Positions 23,537-33,208 of a stretch of 64,000 nt of DNA are shown here, piece after piece. The stretch lies in contig JAEYSM010000086.1 in the NCBI GenBank assembly GCA_023434665.1, forward strand, positions 1 through 64,000. Reading direction: 5' to 3'. The DNA comes from Bacteroidota bacterium (GTDB lineage: Bacteria; Bacteroidota; Bacteroidia; Bacteroidales; Lentimicrobiaceae). The translations under genes and the position numbers were made by a program. The notes below the pieces were generated by a model. The model was given only the letters and a program-made list of their open reading frames with translations. It was not told the DNA's origin and made no database searches. Every line of letters begins with the position of its first letter. Within the stretch, counting starts at the first letter, position 1.

Positions 23537-25153
23537 ATGATAAGTGATAGGACATTATATAGGATATGGGTTTGTTTTCTTTTAGCAGGTGCACTTTTAA
23601 CTTCTATAATTTCAAACGCACAGAACAAAGAAACACGACAAAATGTTGAAAAATTTACCTCGTTACTGCAGATTATAAATTACTACTATGTAGATTCCAC
23701 TGATCAGTCGGAACTTACTGAAACTGCTGTTGTAGCCATGTTAAAGGAGTTAGACCCTCATTCCTTATATTTATCAAAAGATGAAGTAAGACGAGCCAAT
23801 GAGCCACTGGTGGGAAATTTTGAAGGAGTAGGAATTCAGTTTCAGCTTTTTCATGATACAATATTGGTAATTGCTGCTGTTCCCGGTGGCCCTTCAGAAA
23901 AAGTAGGAGTGATGGCCGGGGATAAAATCATTACAATAAATGGTGAAGAAGCATTTGGTAAGAAAATTACCAACACTTATGTAATGGAGAAGCTTCGTGG
24001 TAATAAGGGTACTAAAGTTAATGTAGGTATATTACGTAATAACCAACTGCCTCTTGTTGATTTTACTATTACCCGCGATAAAATACCGTTAAATAGTATT
24101 GATGCTTCTTTTATGCTGACAGATGACATTGGTTATGTCAGGCTTACGAGATTTGCAAGGACATCTATGGTAGAAATGCAGGAGTCAATTAAGAATCTTC
24201 GGGCTGAGGGTATGAAAGACCTTATTCTCGATCTGAGAAATAACTCAGGAGGGTATCTTGATATTGCAGTTGATCTTTCGGATGAATTTCTTCCGGCACA
24301 ACGCCTTATAGTCTATACTGAGGGGCTAAGAAGTCCACGGATAGAATTTAAAGCTACAAGTAAAGGCAACTTTGAAGACGGAAAGTTGATTGTAATGATT
24401 AATGAGGGAAGTGCATCTGCAAGTGAAATTGTGGCAGGTGCCGTTCAGGATTGGGACAGAGGATTGGTACTAGGACGCAGGTCATTTGGTAAAGGGCTGG
24501 TACAGAGACCTTTTAATCTGCCCGACAGTTCAGTAATCAGATTAACAACTGCTCGCTATTACACACCTTCAGGCAGGAGTATTCAAAAGCCATATGAAGC
24601 AGGATCTGAGGATTATTATGCTGATTTAACAAATCGTTTTAAGCATGGAGAATTTATGTCGGCTGATAGTATTAAGTTTCCCGATTCATTAAAATTTTAT
24701 ACTCCTTCAAAGAGAATCGTTTATGGTGGAGGTGGAATTATGCCAGATGTTTTCATTCCACTTGATACTACCACTAGTTCAAAGTTTTATACTGATTTGT
24801 GGCGCAAAGGAGTATTCAACGAATTTGTATTGAACTATATGGAAAATAATCGAGGAAAAATAGTCCGTGAATTTAAGGATTTTGGCAGTTTTAAGACTAA
24901 TTTTGGTATAGATGAGCCGTTAATGAAAACGTTTATCGATTTTGCTGCAACAAGGAACGTGATTCCTGAAGAAGATGCATTGCAAAAATCGGGAGATGAA
25001 ATTAAATATATAATTAAAGGCTTAATCGCCCGGAATATTTGGGACGCATCCAGTTATTTTGAAATCATCAGTCCTATCGATAATGAACTCATGCACGCTA
25101 TAAGAGTGATGCAGCAAGAGACTATGTTTACCAAACTCAGTAAAGTAAATTAA
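23537..25153 (+). CDS. S41 family C-terminal processing protease
   Basis: 538 residues from ATG 23537; an upstream TTG (23501) would lie within the promoter element. A signal peptide or anchor (WVCFLLAGALLTSII) leads to a PDZ domain (about 85-165, GVGIQFQLF and AGDKIITINGE) and the tail-specific protease core. The Ser/Lys catalytic pair is found in GSASASEI and SFGKG. The protein cleaves periplasmic proteins near their C-terminus, like CtpA. The C-terminal 150 residues are the extension usual in Bacteroidota members. It is divergent from the heme-lipoprotein operon. Confidence 0.92.
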   Translation: MISDRTLYRIWVCFLLAGALLTSIISNAQNKETRQNVEKFTSLLQIINYYYVDSTDQSELTETAVVAMLKELDPHSLYLSKDEVRRANEPLVGNFEGVGIQFQLFHDTILVIAAVPGGPSEKVGVMAGDKIITINGEEAFGKKITNTYVMEKLRGNKGTKVNVGILRNNQLPLVDFTITRDKIPLNSIDASFMLTDDIGYVRLTRFARTSMVEMQESIKNLRAEGMKDLILDLRNNSGGYLDIAVDLSDEFLPAQRLIVYTEGLRSPRIEFKATSKGNFEDGKLIVMINEGSASASEIVAGAVQDWDRGLVLGRRSFGKGLVQRPFNLPDSSVIRLTTARYYTPSGRSIQKPYEAGSEDYYADLTNRFKHGEFMSADSIKFPDSLKFYTPSKRIVYGGGGIMPDVFIPLDTTTSSKFYTDLWRKGVFNEFVLNYMENNRGKIVREFKDFGSFKTNFGIDEPLMKTFIDFAATRNVIPEEDALQKSGDEIKYIIKGLIARNIWDASSYFEIISPIDNELMHAIRVMQQETMFTKLSKVN

Positions 25154-25229
25154 GATTTAATTTTCTTGTTAAAGGTTACTATCTATCGGGGAGAAGCACC
25201 ATTTTAATTATAAAAATAGGTTTGCTTGT

Positions 25230-25262
25230 GTTGAATTAATGGTGTTGAAATTTCTATATTTG
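25230..25262 (+). promoter_or_regulatory. Promoter of the DHOD-like gene
   Basis: TATATTTG (25255-25262) is an exact -7 match. GTTG (25230-25233), 21 bases upstream, is a near-match to the -33 TTTG. The leader to ATG 25291 would be about 22 bases. Confidence 0.5.
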
Positions 25263-25290
25263 TTTCTTATAAACATTTAAAAGCTCTCCT

Positions 25291-26271
25291 ATGGCAGATA
25301 TCACTACATCCTATATGGGTCTAAATCTGGTAAGCCCCATAATCGTTGGAAGTTCAGGATTGACAAATAAGCTTGAGAATATTAAGACTTTTGAACAATT
25401 AGGTGCAGGAGCGATAGTCCTGAAATCGTTGTTTGAAGAACAAATCAGACAGGAAGCCTTACACGAAGTGCATCATAATGAAGCAATGTATCCCGAAGCA
25501 TTTGACTATATTTCCAACTATAGCAAAGAGCATCACCTCAACAGATACCTTGATTTGATTAATCAATCTTCAAATGCTGTAAAACTGCCTATTATTGCAA
25601 GCATTAACTGCATTTCAGGTGATGAATGGACATCATTCGCAAGGAAGTTTGAAGCAGCTGGTGCCTCAGCAATCGAACTGAATATTTTCGTTCTGCCCAG
25701 TGATCCGTACAGAATGAGTTCTGATAATGAACAGCTTTATACAAACATTATTACACAAGTATTAAAGACTGTTAATATTCCTGTATCTGTAAAGATTAGT
25801 TATTACTTCTCTGCTTTAGCAAAGACTGTAACCGAAATGTCATGGACGGGAATAAAGGGAATTGTAATGTTCAACAGGTTCTATTCTCCGGATATAGATA
25901 TTGAGAAACTGAAAGTAGATACATCGCATGTTTTTAGCACTCAGCAAGAAATTACTACGCCTTTAAGATGGATCGCAATGCTTTCGAAGAATTTACAATG
26001 TGATATCTGTGCCTCTACAGGGATACATGATGGAACGGGTGTAGTAAAGCAAATGCTGGTGGGTGCAAAAGCTGTCCAAGTTGTATCGACATTGTATAAG
26101 AATGGTTTTGATCGAATCTCGGAAATGAACCAATTTTTAAAATCTTGGATGGAAAGGAAAGGGTACGAGAAAACATCAGATTTTATAGGTAAGTTAAGCT
26201 ATCAGAGGATCGAAAATCCTGCAGCTTATGAAAGAGTTCAGTTTATGAAGTATTATGCCGGTATTGAATAG
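25291..26271 (+). CDS. Dihydroorotate dehydrogenase-like flavoprotein
   Basis: 326 residues, a TIM-barrel of the PyrD superfamily. It starts ITTSYMGLNLVSPIIVGSSGLT, as in class 1 DHOD, and later has SINCIS, AIELNIFV, VSVKIS (FMN-phosphate side lysine) and ASTGIHDGTGVVKQMLVGAKAVQVVSTLY, the late FMN-binding block. The spot expected to hold the class 1 active-site cysteine loop differs from true PyrD, and annotated relatives are usually called dihydroorotate dehydrogenase-like. I therefore do not assign it to pyrimidine synthesis. It stands alone between the protease and the response regulator. Confidence 0.8.
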   Translation: MADITTSYMGLNLVSPIIVGSSGLTNKLENIKTFEQLGAGAIVLKSLFEEQIRQEALHEVHHNEAMYPEAFDYISNYSKEHHLNRYLDLINQSSNAVKLPIIASINCISGDEWTSFARKFEAAGASAIELNIFVLPSDPYRMSSDNEQLYTNIITQVLKTVNIPVSVKISYYFSALAKTVTEMSWTGIKGIVMFNRFYSPDIDIEKLKVDTSHVFSTQQEITTPLRWIAMLSKNLQCDICASTGIHDGTGVVKQMLVGAKAVQVVSTLYKNGFDRISEMNQFLKSWMERKGYEKTSDFIGKLSYQRIENPAAYERVQFMKYYAGIE

Positions 26272-26342
26272 AGCTTGAATTGTTTGAATGAAACAATTGA
26301 GGATCATTCACGTTATTGTGAAAACTAACAAATAGTGTGGTT

Positions 26343-27743
26343 ATGAGTAAGGTGTTGATTGTTGATGATGATGTTACTTTTTGTTTAATGCTTGATACAT
26401 TTTTGAATAAGCATGGCTACACCGTTCAGCAATCATTTTCATATGGAGAAGGCAGAAAGAAAATAGTCTCTTTCAAGCCAGATATAATACTGACAGATTT
26501 AAGATTGCCTGATAATGACGGATTGGAAGTATTAAGAACTGTAATGCGTGAGAGTCCGCATGTTCCGGTAATTTTAATGACAGGATATGCAGACATAAGG
26601 ACAGCAGTTCAGGCAATGAAGATGGGGGCATTTGACTATGTTGCTAAACCTGTTAATCCCGACGAGATCCTAATTACTATAAAAAGGGCTTTGAATCCTC
26701 CTGATACTGACAGAGTAGAAAGTGCTCAAAGTATTGATAAATCAGGTTTTTTTGTAGAGGGGTTAAGTCCGGCTGCACGTAAAATCAGCGAGTATGTTAG
26801 TTTGGTCGCTCCAACTAATATGTCGGTTCTAATTATGGGAGAAAGCGGAACTGGTAAAGAATTTATTGCACGAAAGATTCATCTGGAAAGCGTAAGAGCT
26901 GATAAAACATTTGTTGCCATCGACTGCGGTGCTTTACCAAGGGATTTGGCGGGGAGTGAGTTTTTTGGCCACATGAAAGGATCTTTTACAGGTGCTTTCT
27001 CGGATAAACAAGGACAGTTTGAAGCTGCTAACGGAGGAACAATTTTCCTGGATGAGATAGGAAATTTGAGCTATGATATCCAGGTGCAATTACTCAGGGC
27101 AATTCAGGAAAGAAAGATCAGAAGAATAGGCTCGACCAACGAAGTAAGCATTGATGTGAGGATAATTACTGCGACTAATGAAGACCTCAAACAAGCGGTT
27201 GCCAGGGGCGATTTTCGTGAAGATCTTTATCACAGAATTAACGAATTTGCAATAACCGTAGCACCATTGCACCATCGTCCTGAAGATCTGATGTTGTTTG
27301 CCCAGCATTTCCTGAAGTATGCAAATTCAGAACTAAATAAAAATGTTGAGTATTTTGATAAAGAAGTGATAGATATCTTTATGAAGTATTCATGGCCTGG
27401 TAATTTCAGAGAGTTCAAGAATATTATAAAAAGGGCGGTACTTTTATCGAAAGGAAACACAGTGCTGAAACACACATTGCCTGAGGAAATAGTGAGTGAG
27501 GCATTGCAGCATTCTGCTCTTATTGCCACAAATATTCAATTTCCCGAGGTTTCAATAAAGGAAGTAAATGCTGAAGCACCTCCAGTTGACTTAAGAGATG
27601 CTGCCCACAGAAGTGAAAGAGATTTGATTATTACGACACTTGAAAAAGTAAGGTTTAATAAATCAAAGGCGGCCAAGGTGCTCAATGTCGATAGAAAGAC
27701 TCTTTATAATAAAATGAGACAGTATAATATTCCTCTCCAATAG
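26343..27743 (+). CDS. Sigma-54-dependent response regulator (NtrC family)
   Basis: 466 residues from ATG 26343 (MSKVLIVDDD); a GTG two codons earlier is possible. A receiver domain has D52 as the phosphate acceptor (ILTDLRLP), with T80 and K102 in place. The AAA+ domain shows Walker A GESGTGKE (166-173), the sigma-54 contact loop GSFTGA (213-218; the classical form is GAFTGA) and Walker B TIFLDEIG (233-240). A Fis-type helix-turn-helix closes the protein (AAKVLNVDRKTLYNKM). It should activate RpoN-dependent promoters when phosphorylated. Its gene converges with a hybrid kinase gene 11 bases away, the likely partner. Confidence 0.93.
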   Translation: MSKVLIVDDDVTFCLMLDTFLNKHGYTVQQSFSYGEGRKKIVSFKPDIILTDLRLPDNDGLEVLRTVMRESPHVPVILMTGYADIRTAVQAMKMGAFDYVAKPVNPDEILITIKRALNPPDTDRVESAQSIDKSGFFVEGLSPAARKISEYVSLVAPTNMSVLIMGESGTGKEFIARKIHLESVRADKTFVAIDCGALPRDLAGSEFFGHMKGSFTGAFSDKQGQFEAANGGTIFLDEIGNLSYDIQVQLLRAIQERKIRRIGSTNEVSIDVRIITATNEDLKQAVARGDFREDLYHRINEFAITVAPLHHRPEDLMLFAQHFLKYANSELNKNVEYFDKEVIDIFMKYSWPGNFREFKNIIKRAVLLSKGNTVLKHTLPEEIVSEALQHSALIATNIQFPEVSIKEVNAEAPPVDLRDAAHRSERDLIITTLEKVRFNKSKAAKVLNVDRKTLYNKMRQYNIPLQ

Positions 27744-27754
27744 TAAAGAAGACC

Positions 27755-30334
27755 CTACTTAGTTGCTTTTTGTGCTTTCTCCAGATCAATCTTCAGCTGT
27801 GTAAGATTTGATATAGATTCGTTGAATAGTAGCTTGATTTTTTCTTTCTCATCGGGTTCATTCCTACTGGTCAATTCGAGTTTCTTCAAAAGATCGGAAA
27901 CTTTTGAAGCACCCAAAAGTCTGATATTGGGTTGAATCCGGTGTGCTAATAATGAAAGTTCAGTGTAGTTGTTTTCTGAAAAAGCTTCTTTTAAGCTTTC
28001 TTTAGTCGTGTCTAGATTAACAATCAGTGAATCAATAATCCTGTTCAGTGAGTCTTCATCATCTCCGGCAAACTGACGGAATCCAGAGAGGTCAACTGTT
28101 TGAGGATATGACATATTCACAGATGGTTTAATCTCTGCCATAAGCATCTTATTTTCACCAGATCCTTCATGTAAATGACTCTCAGTTGTCCTGATGCTGG
28201 TTTTATTAAGAATTCGTATTAGCTCTTCTTTCCTGAAAGGTTTAAGTATCACCTCATCCATACCCAGAGCGATATACTCTTCAATGTCTTTATAGTTGGC
28301 ATGTGCTGTGAGTCCAATAATTGGAGGTAATCTCATGTCCTCATCCCGGCATAAAGATTTAATTTTATTAATCAGTTCCGGACCACTTAGTCCAGGCATT
28401 TGAATGTCTGTTATGAGTAAATCAAATGTTGTTGGTTCAGCCCTGAAGATTTCCCATGCTTCCCTGCCGTCGTTTGCTTCAGTAACTTTTGCATTGTATT
28501 TACAAAGCAAATCTCTTATTAGAATCCTGGTACTGAAATCATCTTCAGCAAGTAAGATACTTATTCCCTTCAGGTTGACTGAAACGGGATTGTAAGAAAA
28601 ATGAGTTTCTTCTACAAAAGTAATTGGTGAAACTGGTAACGTTACGCGAATTGTAAAAATGGTTCCCCTCTCAGGTTGACTTATAACACTGATATATCCA
28701 CCCATTGAATCGATCAGTTTTTTACTGATGGCTAGACCAAGACCTGATCCGCCGTATTTTCTGGTTATTCCGGGATCGACCTGAGAAAATTCCTCAAATA
28801 TCATTTTCTGCTTTTCAATAGGGATACCTATACCGGTATCTGCAATGCGAATAATCAGTTCATAAGACTGTCCGTCACTTTCATAGTGACCCTTTGATTG
28901 AAGTAATACTTTACCTGCTTCAGTAAATTTGATGCTATTACTAAGTAAGTTTATAATTATTTGCCTTAACCGTAGTGGATCGCCCTGAAGATTAATATCT
29001 TCAGGTAATGCCATTGATAAAGTAATATCTAATCCTTTTGCTTTAGCTTTTGAGGATAGTGTGTTGAATGCCTCCTCTATAAGATCTGAGGGGTTGAATG
29101 TTTTATTTTCAAGCAAAAGTTTTCCGCTTTCAATCCTTGAAAAGTCGAGCAGATCATTAATCAATTCCAAGAGATGCTCAGATGAAGAATTAATGTATTT
29201 CAGGTATTTGGATTGTTCATGATTAATGCTTGTTTCTGTTAATCTTTCAGTAAAACCGATAATAGAGGTTAGAGGGGTCCTTATTTCATGACTCATGTTA
29301 GCCAAGAATTGCTCTTTAACTTTAAGTAGACTTTCGGCAAAAGATCGGGCTTCCTCAAGTTGCCTTCTATAGAAAGCACTTTTCGCAAGGTCTTTCCATA
29401 TGAGAATGATAAAGCCAACAGTGGTTATTAATCCAAGTGCGGCTAGTATCAGTGCAGTCAGCCACAATTTATCGAGTACTTCTTGCCCTTTAGTGGTACT
29501 TGCGATGGTATTGGCAATTTCTTCTTTTTCAAAGAGTAAAAGAATTGCCCTTATTTCATTCATTATGTCCTGATCAGCCTGAATTAATTTAAGTTCTCTG
29601 TCGATGATAAATTGCCTTGTTTTACTTTCACGTGCTTCAATCCTACGTAGTTGAGTTTTTACTCTTGATATTGTTGTATCCCTGTATGTCTGAAAAGTAG
29701 TAATCGTATCAAATTTTACAATAGTTGAATTTTCAGGTGTAGTTAAAGAATCTTTCTTGTTTTTGCCGGTAATGCCCTGCCATAGCCGAGGTAGAAATCC
29801 TTTCTTTTTTTCCTTAACCGGAGATAATTGTTCTGTAACCGTTTTTGATATGGTTTGACTTGGTATCCTGATAGTATCACGATAATCCTTTATAACTTCT
29901 ACAAGATCAACACTTTTAGTTGGAACAGATTTATTACGTAAATTGAAAAATTCCTCAAGAGTGTTTCTTTTTAATTCTAATAAACTATCAACTGTTAAAG
30001 CTCTGAGGTATTGATTGGTATTGTCGACGCTTGTTAATTTAAGTGAATCAATGAGAGCTTTGGTAATTTTTTCCTGGTCATTAAAGTGTTTAAGGTACTC
30101 GCTATTCCCGGTATTAATAAATGCTCTTGCCTGACCATCAGATTCAATTATGCTTGATAATAGGTTGCTTGTTAATGCAAGTTTACTAACAGATCCTGAA
30201 ACACCTGACTCAGAAGGATAAAGTTGCACTGCAAGCCGGATTACCGAATAAATCCCAATAAACGCAAAAAGCAGCAAGATAATAAAACCTGCTGCAATCT
30301 TTTTCTTAATGCCGGTTGATTTGTTAGCTCTCAT
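27755..30334 (-). CDS. Hybrid sensor histidine kinase with receiver and Hpt domains
   Basis: 859 residues. TM1 at about 14-34 and TM2 at about 291-313 flank a periplasmic sensor of about 255 residues, helical and rich in charged residues, with a basic insert near 174-195. Then HisKA with H349 (NMSHEIRTPL), HATPase with N466 (NLLSNSIKF) and the G boxes ADTGIGIP and GSGLGLAI, a receiver with D643 (ITDIQMPG), and a C-terminal Hpt with H798 (LLAHRIQPN). All residues for a His-Asp-His relay are present. The signal is unknown. It faces the NtrC-type regulator, whose D52 is the natural final acceptor. Confidence 0.92.
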   Translation of the reverse strand: MRANKSTGIKKKIAAGFIILLLFAFIGIYSVIRLAVQLYPSESGVSGSVSKLALTSNLLSSIIESDGQARAFINTGNSEYLKHFNDQEKITKALIDSLKLTSVDNTNQYLRALTVDSLLELKRNTLEEFFNLRNKSVPTKSVDLVEVIKDYRDTIRIPSQTISKTVTEQLSPVKEKKKGFLPRLWQGITGKNKKDSLTTPENSTIVKFDTITTFQTYRDTTISRVKTQLRRIEARESKTRQFIIDRELKLIQADQDIMNEIRAILLLFEKEEIANTIASTTKGQEVLDKLWLTALILAALGLITTVGFIILIWKDLAKSAFYRRQLEEARSFAESLLKVKEQFLANMSHEIRTPLTSIIGFTERLTETSINHEQSKYLKYINSSSEHLLELINDLLDFSRIESGKLLLENKTFNPSDLIEEAFNTLSSKAKAKGLDITLSMALPEDINLQGDPLRLRQIIINLLSNSIKFTEAGKVLLQSKGHYESDGQSYELIIRIADTGIGIPIEKQKMIFEEFSQVDPGITRKYGGSGLGLAISKKLIDSMGGYISVISQPERGTIFTIRVTLPVSPITFVEETHFSYNPVSVNLKGISILLAEDDFSTRILIRDLLCKYNAKVTEANDGREAWEIFRAEPTTFDLLITDIQMPGLSGPELINKIKSLCRDEDMRLPPIIGLTAHANYKDIEEYIALGMDEVILKPFRKEELIRILNKTSIRTTESHLHEGSGENKMLMAEIKPSVNMSYPQTVDLSGFRQFAGDDEDSLNRIIDSLIVNLDTTKESLKEAFSENNYTELSLLAHRIQPNIRLLGASKVSDLLKKLELTSRNEPDEKEKIKLLFNESISNLTQLKIDLEKAQKATK

Positions 30335-30354
30335 ACTTAATGAACTTACTAATA

Positions 30355-30392
30355 TAAACGAAAAAATCCCCCATCGATTATTGACGGGGGAT
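30355..30392 (-). terminator. Rho-independent terminator of the coiled-coil lipoprotein gene
   Basis: On the minus strand, ATCCCCC (30392-30386) pairs with GGGGGAT (30372-30366), loop 13 bases, followed directly by six T residues (30365-30360). It is 23 bases after the stop codon. Confidence 0.85.
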
Positions 30393-30414
30393 AATTTATT
30401 ATAGGGGGCAATTA

Positions 30415-31284
30415 TTAAACATCGGTGGAAATAACGAGCATTCTTGATTTTTGCCAGAATAAGGCAGGGTCTTTAATTACTAACTCGCTTACTTTTTTAT
30501 CTGTTCCAATAAGTTCATACGAGCCTGCCGGATGAACTGACATTACTTTTGCTTTTTTTGCATCAAGAGGAATTGATTTAAGATTGCGAATATCAACTTT
30601 TGTAAATTCGTCAAGATTTACATCACCTGCTACTCGCTGGCTACGTCCTATTCCTAATATTCCGCCTTCTTTAGTAAGTATATTGTGCTCTATAAGCTCT
30701 TTGCGTTCTCCTACTACAAAATAAGCAGTATTCAATTCGTTGGTCCGGTCGGTAACCTGTGTATTTAATGCCAGATTACGATTATTTATCTGTGAAATGG
30801 TGTCATTCAACACTGCAATGGTGAAGTTCAGAGTAGAAAGTTCGGTTTTGAGCGAATCAATTTCCATATCCCTAACTGCAAGTTGTTGATTCATAGATTC
30901 AACCATTTTTTGAAACTCTGAAATTTTTATATTTGATTGCTTAAGTTTCTTATTGAGTGATTCAATCTTTTCTTTGTTTTCTGCCATCAATTCATTAATA
31001 AGTCTGATATCTTCGTTAACTCTTTGACGAGAAGATCTACTTAATTCTGTTCCGGAAGCAGTTTCTTTACTTATTAGTTTTTCCCTTGATTTGATTTCAG
31101 CTAGATTAGATTCAATCTCATTCAGAGTTTGCATGAAGTCATTTATCAATGAATCTTTGGTTTGTGTTTCAGAGATGATCAAGTGCTGCTCTTCTTCCAA
31201 CTGTTGAATTCTGGCTGTTTGTTCTTTATTTTCGCAAGCAGCAAAGATGAAAGGAACAAGAGCGATGATGAATAGTTTTTTCAT
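30415..31284 (-). CDS. Coiled-coil lipoprotein, possibly of the Cbp1-like family
   Basis: 289 residues. A lipoprotein signal ends in FAAC (cysteine about 17). Residues about 20-190 form one long heptad-rich coiled coil (Glu, Lys, Leu and Gln dominate). A compact C-terminal domain follows (about 195-289) with ERKELIEHNILTKEGGILGIG and a final MLVISTDV. Bacteroidota proteins with this plan are sometimes annotated as Cbp1-like collagen-binding adhesins; I recognise the similarity only loosely and would not infer collagen binding in a likely non-host organism. It is a single-gene unit with a strong terminator. Confidence 0.62.
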   Translation of the reverse strand: MKKLFIIALVPFIFAACENKEQTARIQQLEEEQHLIISETQTKDSLINDFMQTLNEIESNLAEIKSREKLISKETASGTELSRSSRQRVNEDIRLINELMAENKEKIESLNKKLKQSNIKISEFQKMVESMNQQLAVRDMEIDSLKTELSTLNFTIAVLNDTISQINNRNLALNTQVTDRTNELNTAYFVVGERKELIEHNILTKEGGILGIGRSQRVAGDVNLDEFTKVDIRNLKSIPLDAKKAKVMSVHPAGSYELIGTDKKVSELVIKDPALFWQKSRMLVISTDV

Positions 31285-31494
31285 GGTTTAGTTTGTTTTA
31301 TTGTTTAGTCTTCCTTGTTCAAATGTAAAGCCAAACATTAAATAATTACTTAAACCATTAAATATCAACACTTATGGTTATGTAATAAATATTTAAGCAT
31401 GTGTATAAAATTCTACATCATGAAGATTTTTCTCAATTTAGCAGCATGATTTGGACAAAAGACTATAAAATGTACGCACTGTACTACTTATTTG

Positions 31495-31502
31495 TAATTT
31501 TG
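31495..31502 (+). promoter_or_regulatory. -7 element of the metal importer operon
   Basis: TAATTTTG, an exact TAnnTTTG match, 21 bases before ATG 31524. The upstream -33 position has no clear TTTG, which can mean activator use, but I found no certain Zur- or MntR-type palindrome. Confidence 0.4.
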
Positions 31503-31523
31503 TAAGTCATCATAATCGGATTT

Positions 31524-32444
31524 ATGCGAGTATATTATTTTTTAATTCTTTTGATTGTTCTTTATAGTTGTGATACAAGAGTACAAGAATCCAACAAGCA
31601 ATCATTAACAGTAAGTATACGCCCACAGAAATTTTTAGTTGAGGAAATTGCAGGAGATCACTTTACAATAAATATTCTTGTTCCTGATGGCAATGGACCT
31701 GAGACTTATGAACCGTCAGCCCGGCAACTACAGGATGTAAGCAGATCAAAAGTTTATTTTATTACAGGCTTACTTGATTTCGAACGAAGTTGGCTTCCCA
31801 AACTTATTGAAAACTATCCTGATCTGAAAGTGGTGAATATCTCTAAAGGAACCGAAATCATTGCAGAAAAAAATCACAGTCACCACAATCATGAATCCCA
31901 TAATCATAATAATTCTGATGAAGATGAAGCACATTCTGAATCCGTTCATAGTGGAGTGGACCCCCATATATGGCTCTCATTAAAGTCCTTAAAAGCACAA
32001 AGCCTTATAGTTCTTGAGGAACTAATAAAACTAAAACCAGACTTTGAAAGTGAGTTTACAAAAAACCATAGTCTTTTTATAGCACGAATTGATTCATTGG
32101 ATAATTTGTTAAGCGATAAATTTCAATCAGTGGGTAAAAATATATCGTTCATGATCTATCATCCATCTTTAAGTTACTTTGCCAGAGATTATGGAATAAA
32201 TCAGATTCCTATTGAACTTGAGGGTAAAGAGCCCAGTCCTGCTTACATGAAAGAACTTGTTGATATAGCCGGTTCAGAGAAAATCAGAGTGGTCATATAT
32301 TCGGAACAATTTGACAAGAGAAGTGCTGAAACACTAGCTAAACAACTAGGTATCAATTTGTATTCTTTTGATCCATTAGCAGAAAAAGTTGATGAGAATT
32401 TGGTGAAAATTTCTGATGTAATACTCAAAACAACAAGAGAATGA
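31524..32444 (+). CDS. Zinc/manganese ABC transporter substrate-binding lipoprotein
   Basis: 306 residues, cluster A-I binding protein (ZnuA/TroA type). Lipobox LYSC (C16). A His-rich loop (about 118-142, with HSHHNHESHNH) is typical of zinc-binding ZnuA and may collect or sense metal. Ligand positions: the first His of the family motif (P-x-x-D/S-P-H-x-x-E-P) is replaced by Glu (E60 in GPETYEP); H148 in VDPHIW and the His in YHPSLSYF are kept, and the acidic fourth site is near YSEQFD. It overlaps the ATPase gene by four bases. The metal is probably zinc from the His loop, but Mn cannot be excluded. Confidence 0.88.
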   Translation: MRVYYFLILLIVLYSCDTRVQESNKQSLTVSIRPQKFLVEEIAGDHFTINILVPDGNGPETYEPSARQLQDVSRSKVYFITGLLDFERSWLPKLIENYPDLKVVNISKGTEIIAEKNHSHHNHESHNHNNSDEDEAHSESVHSGVDPHIWLSLKSLKAQSLIVLEELIKLKPDFESEFTKNHSLFIARIDSLDNLLSDKFQSVGKNISFMIYHPSLSYFARDYGINQIPIELEGKEPSPAYMKELVDIAGSEKIRVVIYSEQFDKRSAETLAKQLGINLYSFDPLAEKVDENLVKISDVILKTTRE

Positions 32445-33208
32445 GTCAGAAGCCAATATTAAATATCAAGAACGTTAGCGCTGGTTATTCGGATGAGGTG
32501 GTGATCCGGGACGTAAATCTCGAAATTTTTGCTAATGATTTTATTGGTGTAATCGGACCAAATGGTGGTGGTAAAACAACTTTGGTAAAAGTTATCCTTG
32601 GTCTTATAAAGCCTTTAAAAGGAGAAATATTCTGGGAAAATTCAGGTAAAGTTTTACATATTGGTTATCTGCCTCAGACTACTCAGACAGACAAGTCATT
32701 CCCTGTTTCTGTAATCGAAGTGGTACTTTCGGGATTGATGTCTAAAAAGCATTTTCTTGGAGGTTTTAAACGGTCGGATACAGAAAAAGCCAAAAATGTA
32801 CTCGAAAAGATGGGAATGCTTTCACTAGCTAAAAAGAATGTAGGAGAATTATCGGGAGGGCAGATGCAGAGAGTTTTACTTGGTAGAGCTATAATCTCAG
32901 AACCCGACCTTTTGATATTGGATGAACCAAATACATTTGTTGATAATAGTTTTGAGAGAGACCTGTATGAACTTCTTAAAGAACTTAACAAAGAGATGGC
33001 GATTCTGATGGTTTCTCATGATGTCGGAACAATTACAAGCTATGTAAAAACCATAGCATGCGTAAATCAAAATTTGCATTATCATCGTTCAAATGTGATC
33101 ACTCAAACTCAGCTTGATTCATATAATTGCCCAATTCAATTGATTACTCATGGTAATCTTCCGCATACTGTTCTGGGAGAGCATAATCACACACATCCTC
33201 ATGATTAA
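32441..33208 (+). CDS. Zinc/manganese ABC transporter ATP-binding protein
   Basis: 255 residues. Walker A GPNGGGKTT (about 39-47), the Q-loop in YLPQTT, the ABC signature LSGGQMQR and Walker B LLILDEPN with the H-loop SHD are all intact. A short His-rich C-terminus (GEHNHTHPHD) fits a metal importer. The gene begins inside the last codons of the binding-protein gene (ATGA overlap) and ends inside the start of the permease gene, so the three are translationally coupled. Confidence 0.93.
   Translation: MSQKPILNIKNVSAGYSDEVVIRDVNLEIFANDFIGVIGPNGGGKTTLVKVILGLIKPLKGEIFWENSGKVLHIGYLPQTTQTDKSFPVSVIEVVLSGLMSKKHFLGGFKRSDTEKAKNVLEKMGMLSLAKKNVGELSGGQMQRVLLGRAIISEPDLLILDEPNTFVDNSFERDLYELLKELNKEMAILMVSHDVGTITSYVKTIACVNQNLHYHRSNVITQTQLDSYNCPIQLITHGNLPHTVLGEHNHTHPHD

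Noticed and set aside
31285..31494. Zur- or MntR-type operator ahead of the metal importer
   Set aside because: No convincing inverted repeat was found in the 239-base gap; only the -7 element is supported.
33150..33200. Upstream ATG for the metal permease
   Set aside because: It would overlap the ATPase gene by 59 bases and give a non-family N-terminus; ATG 33201 overlaps by only eight.
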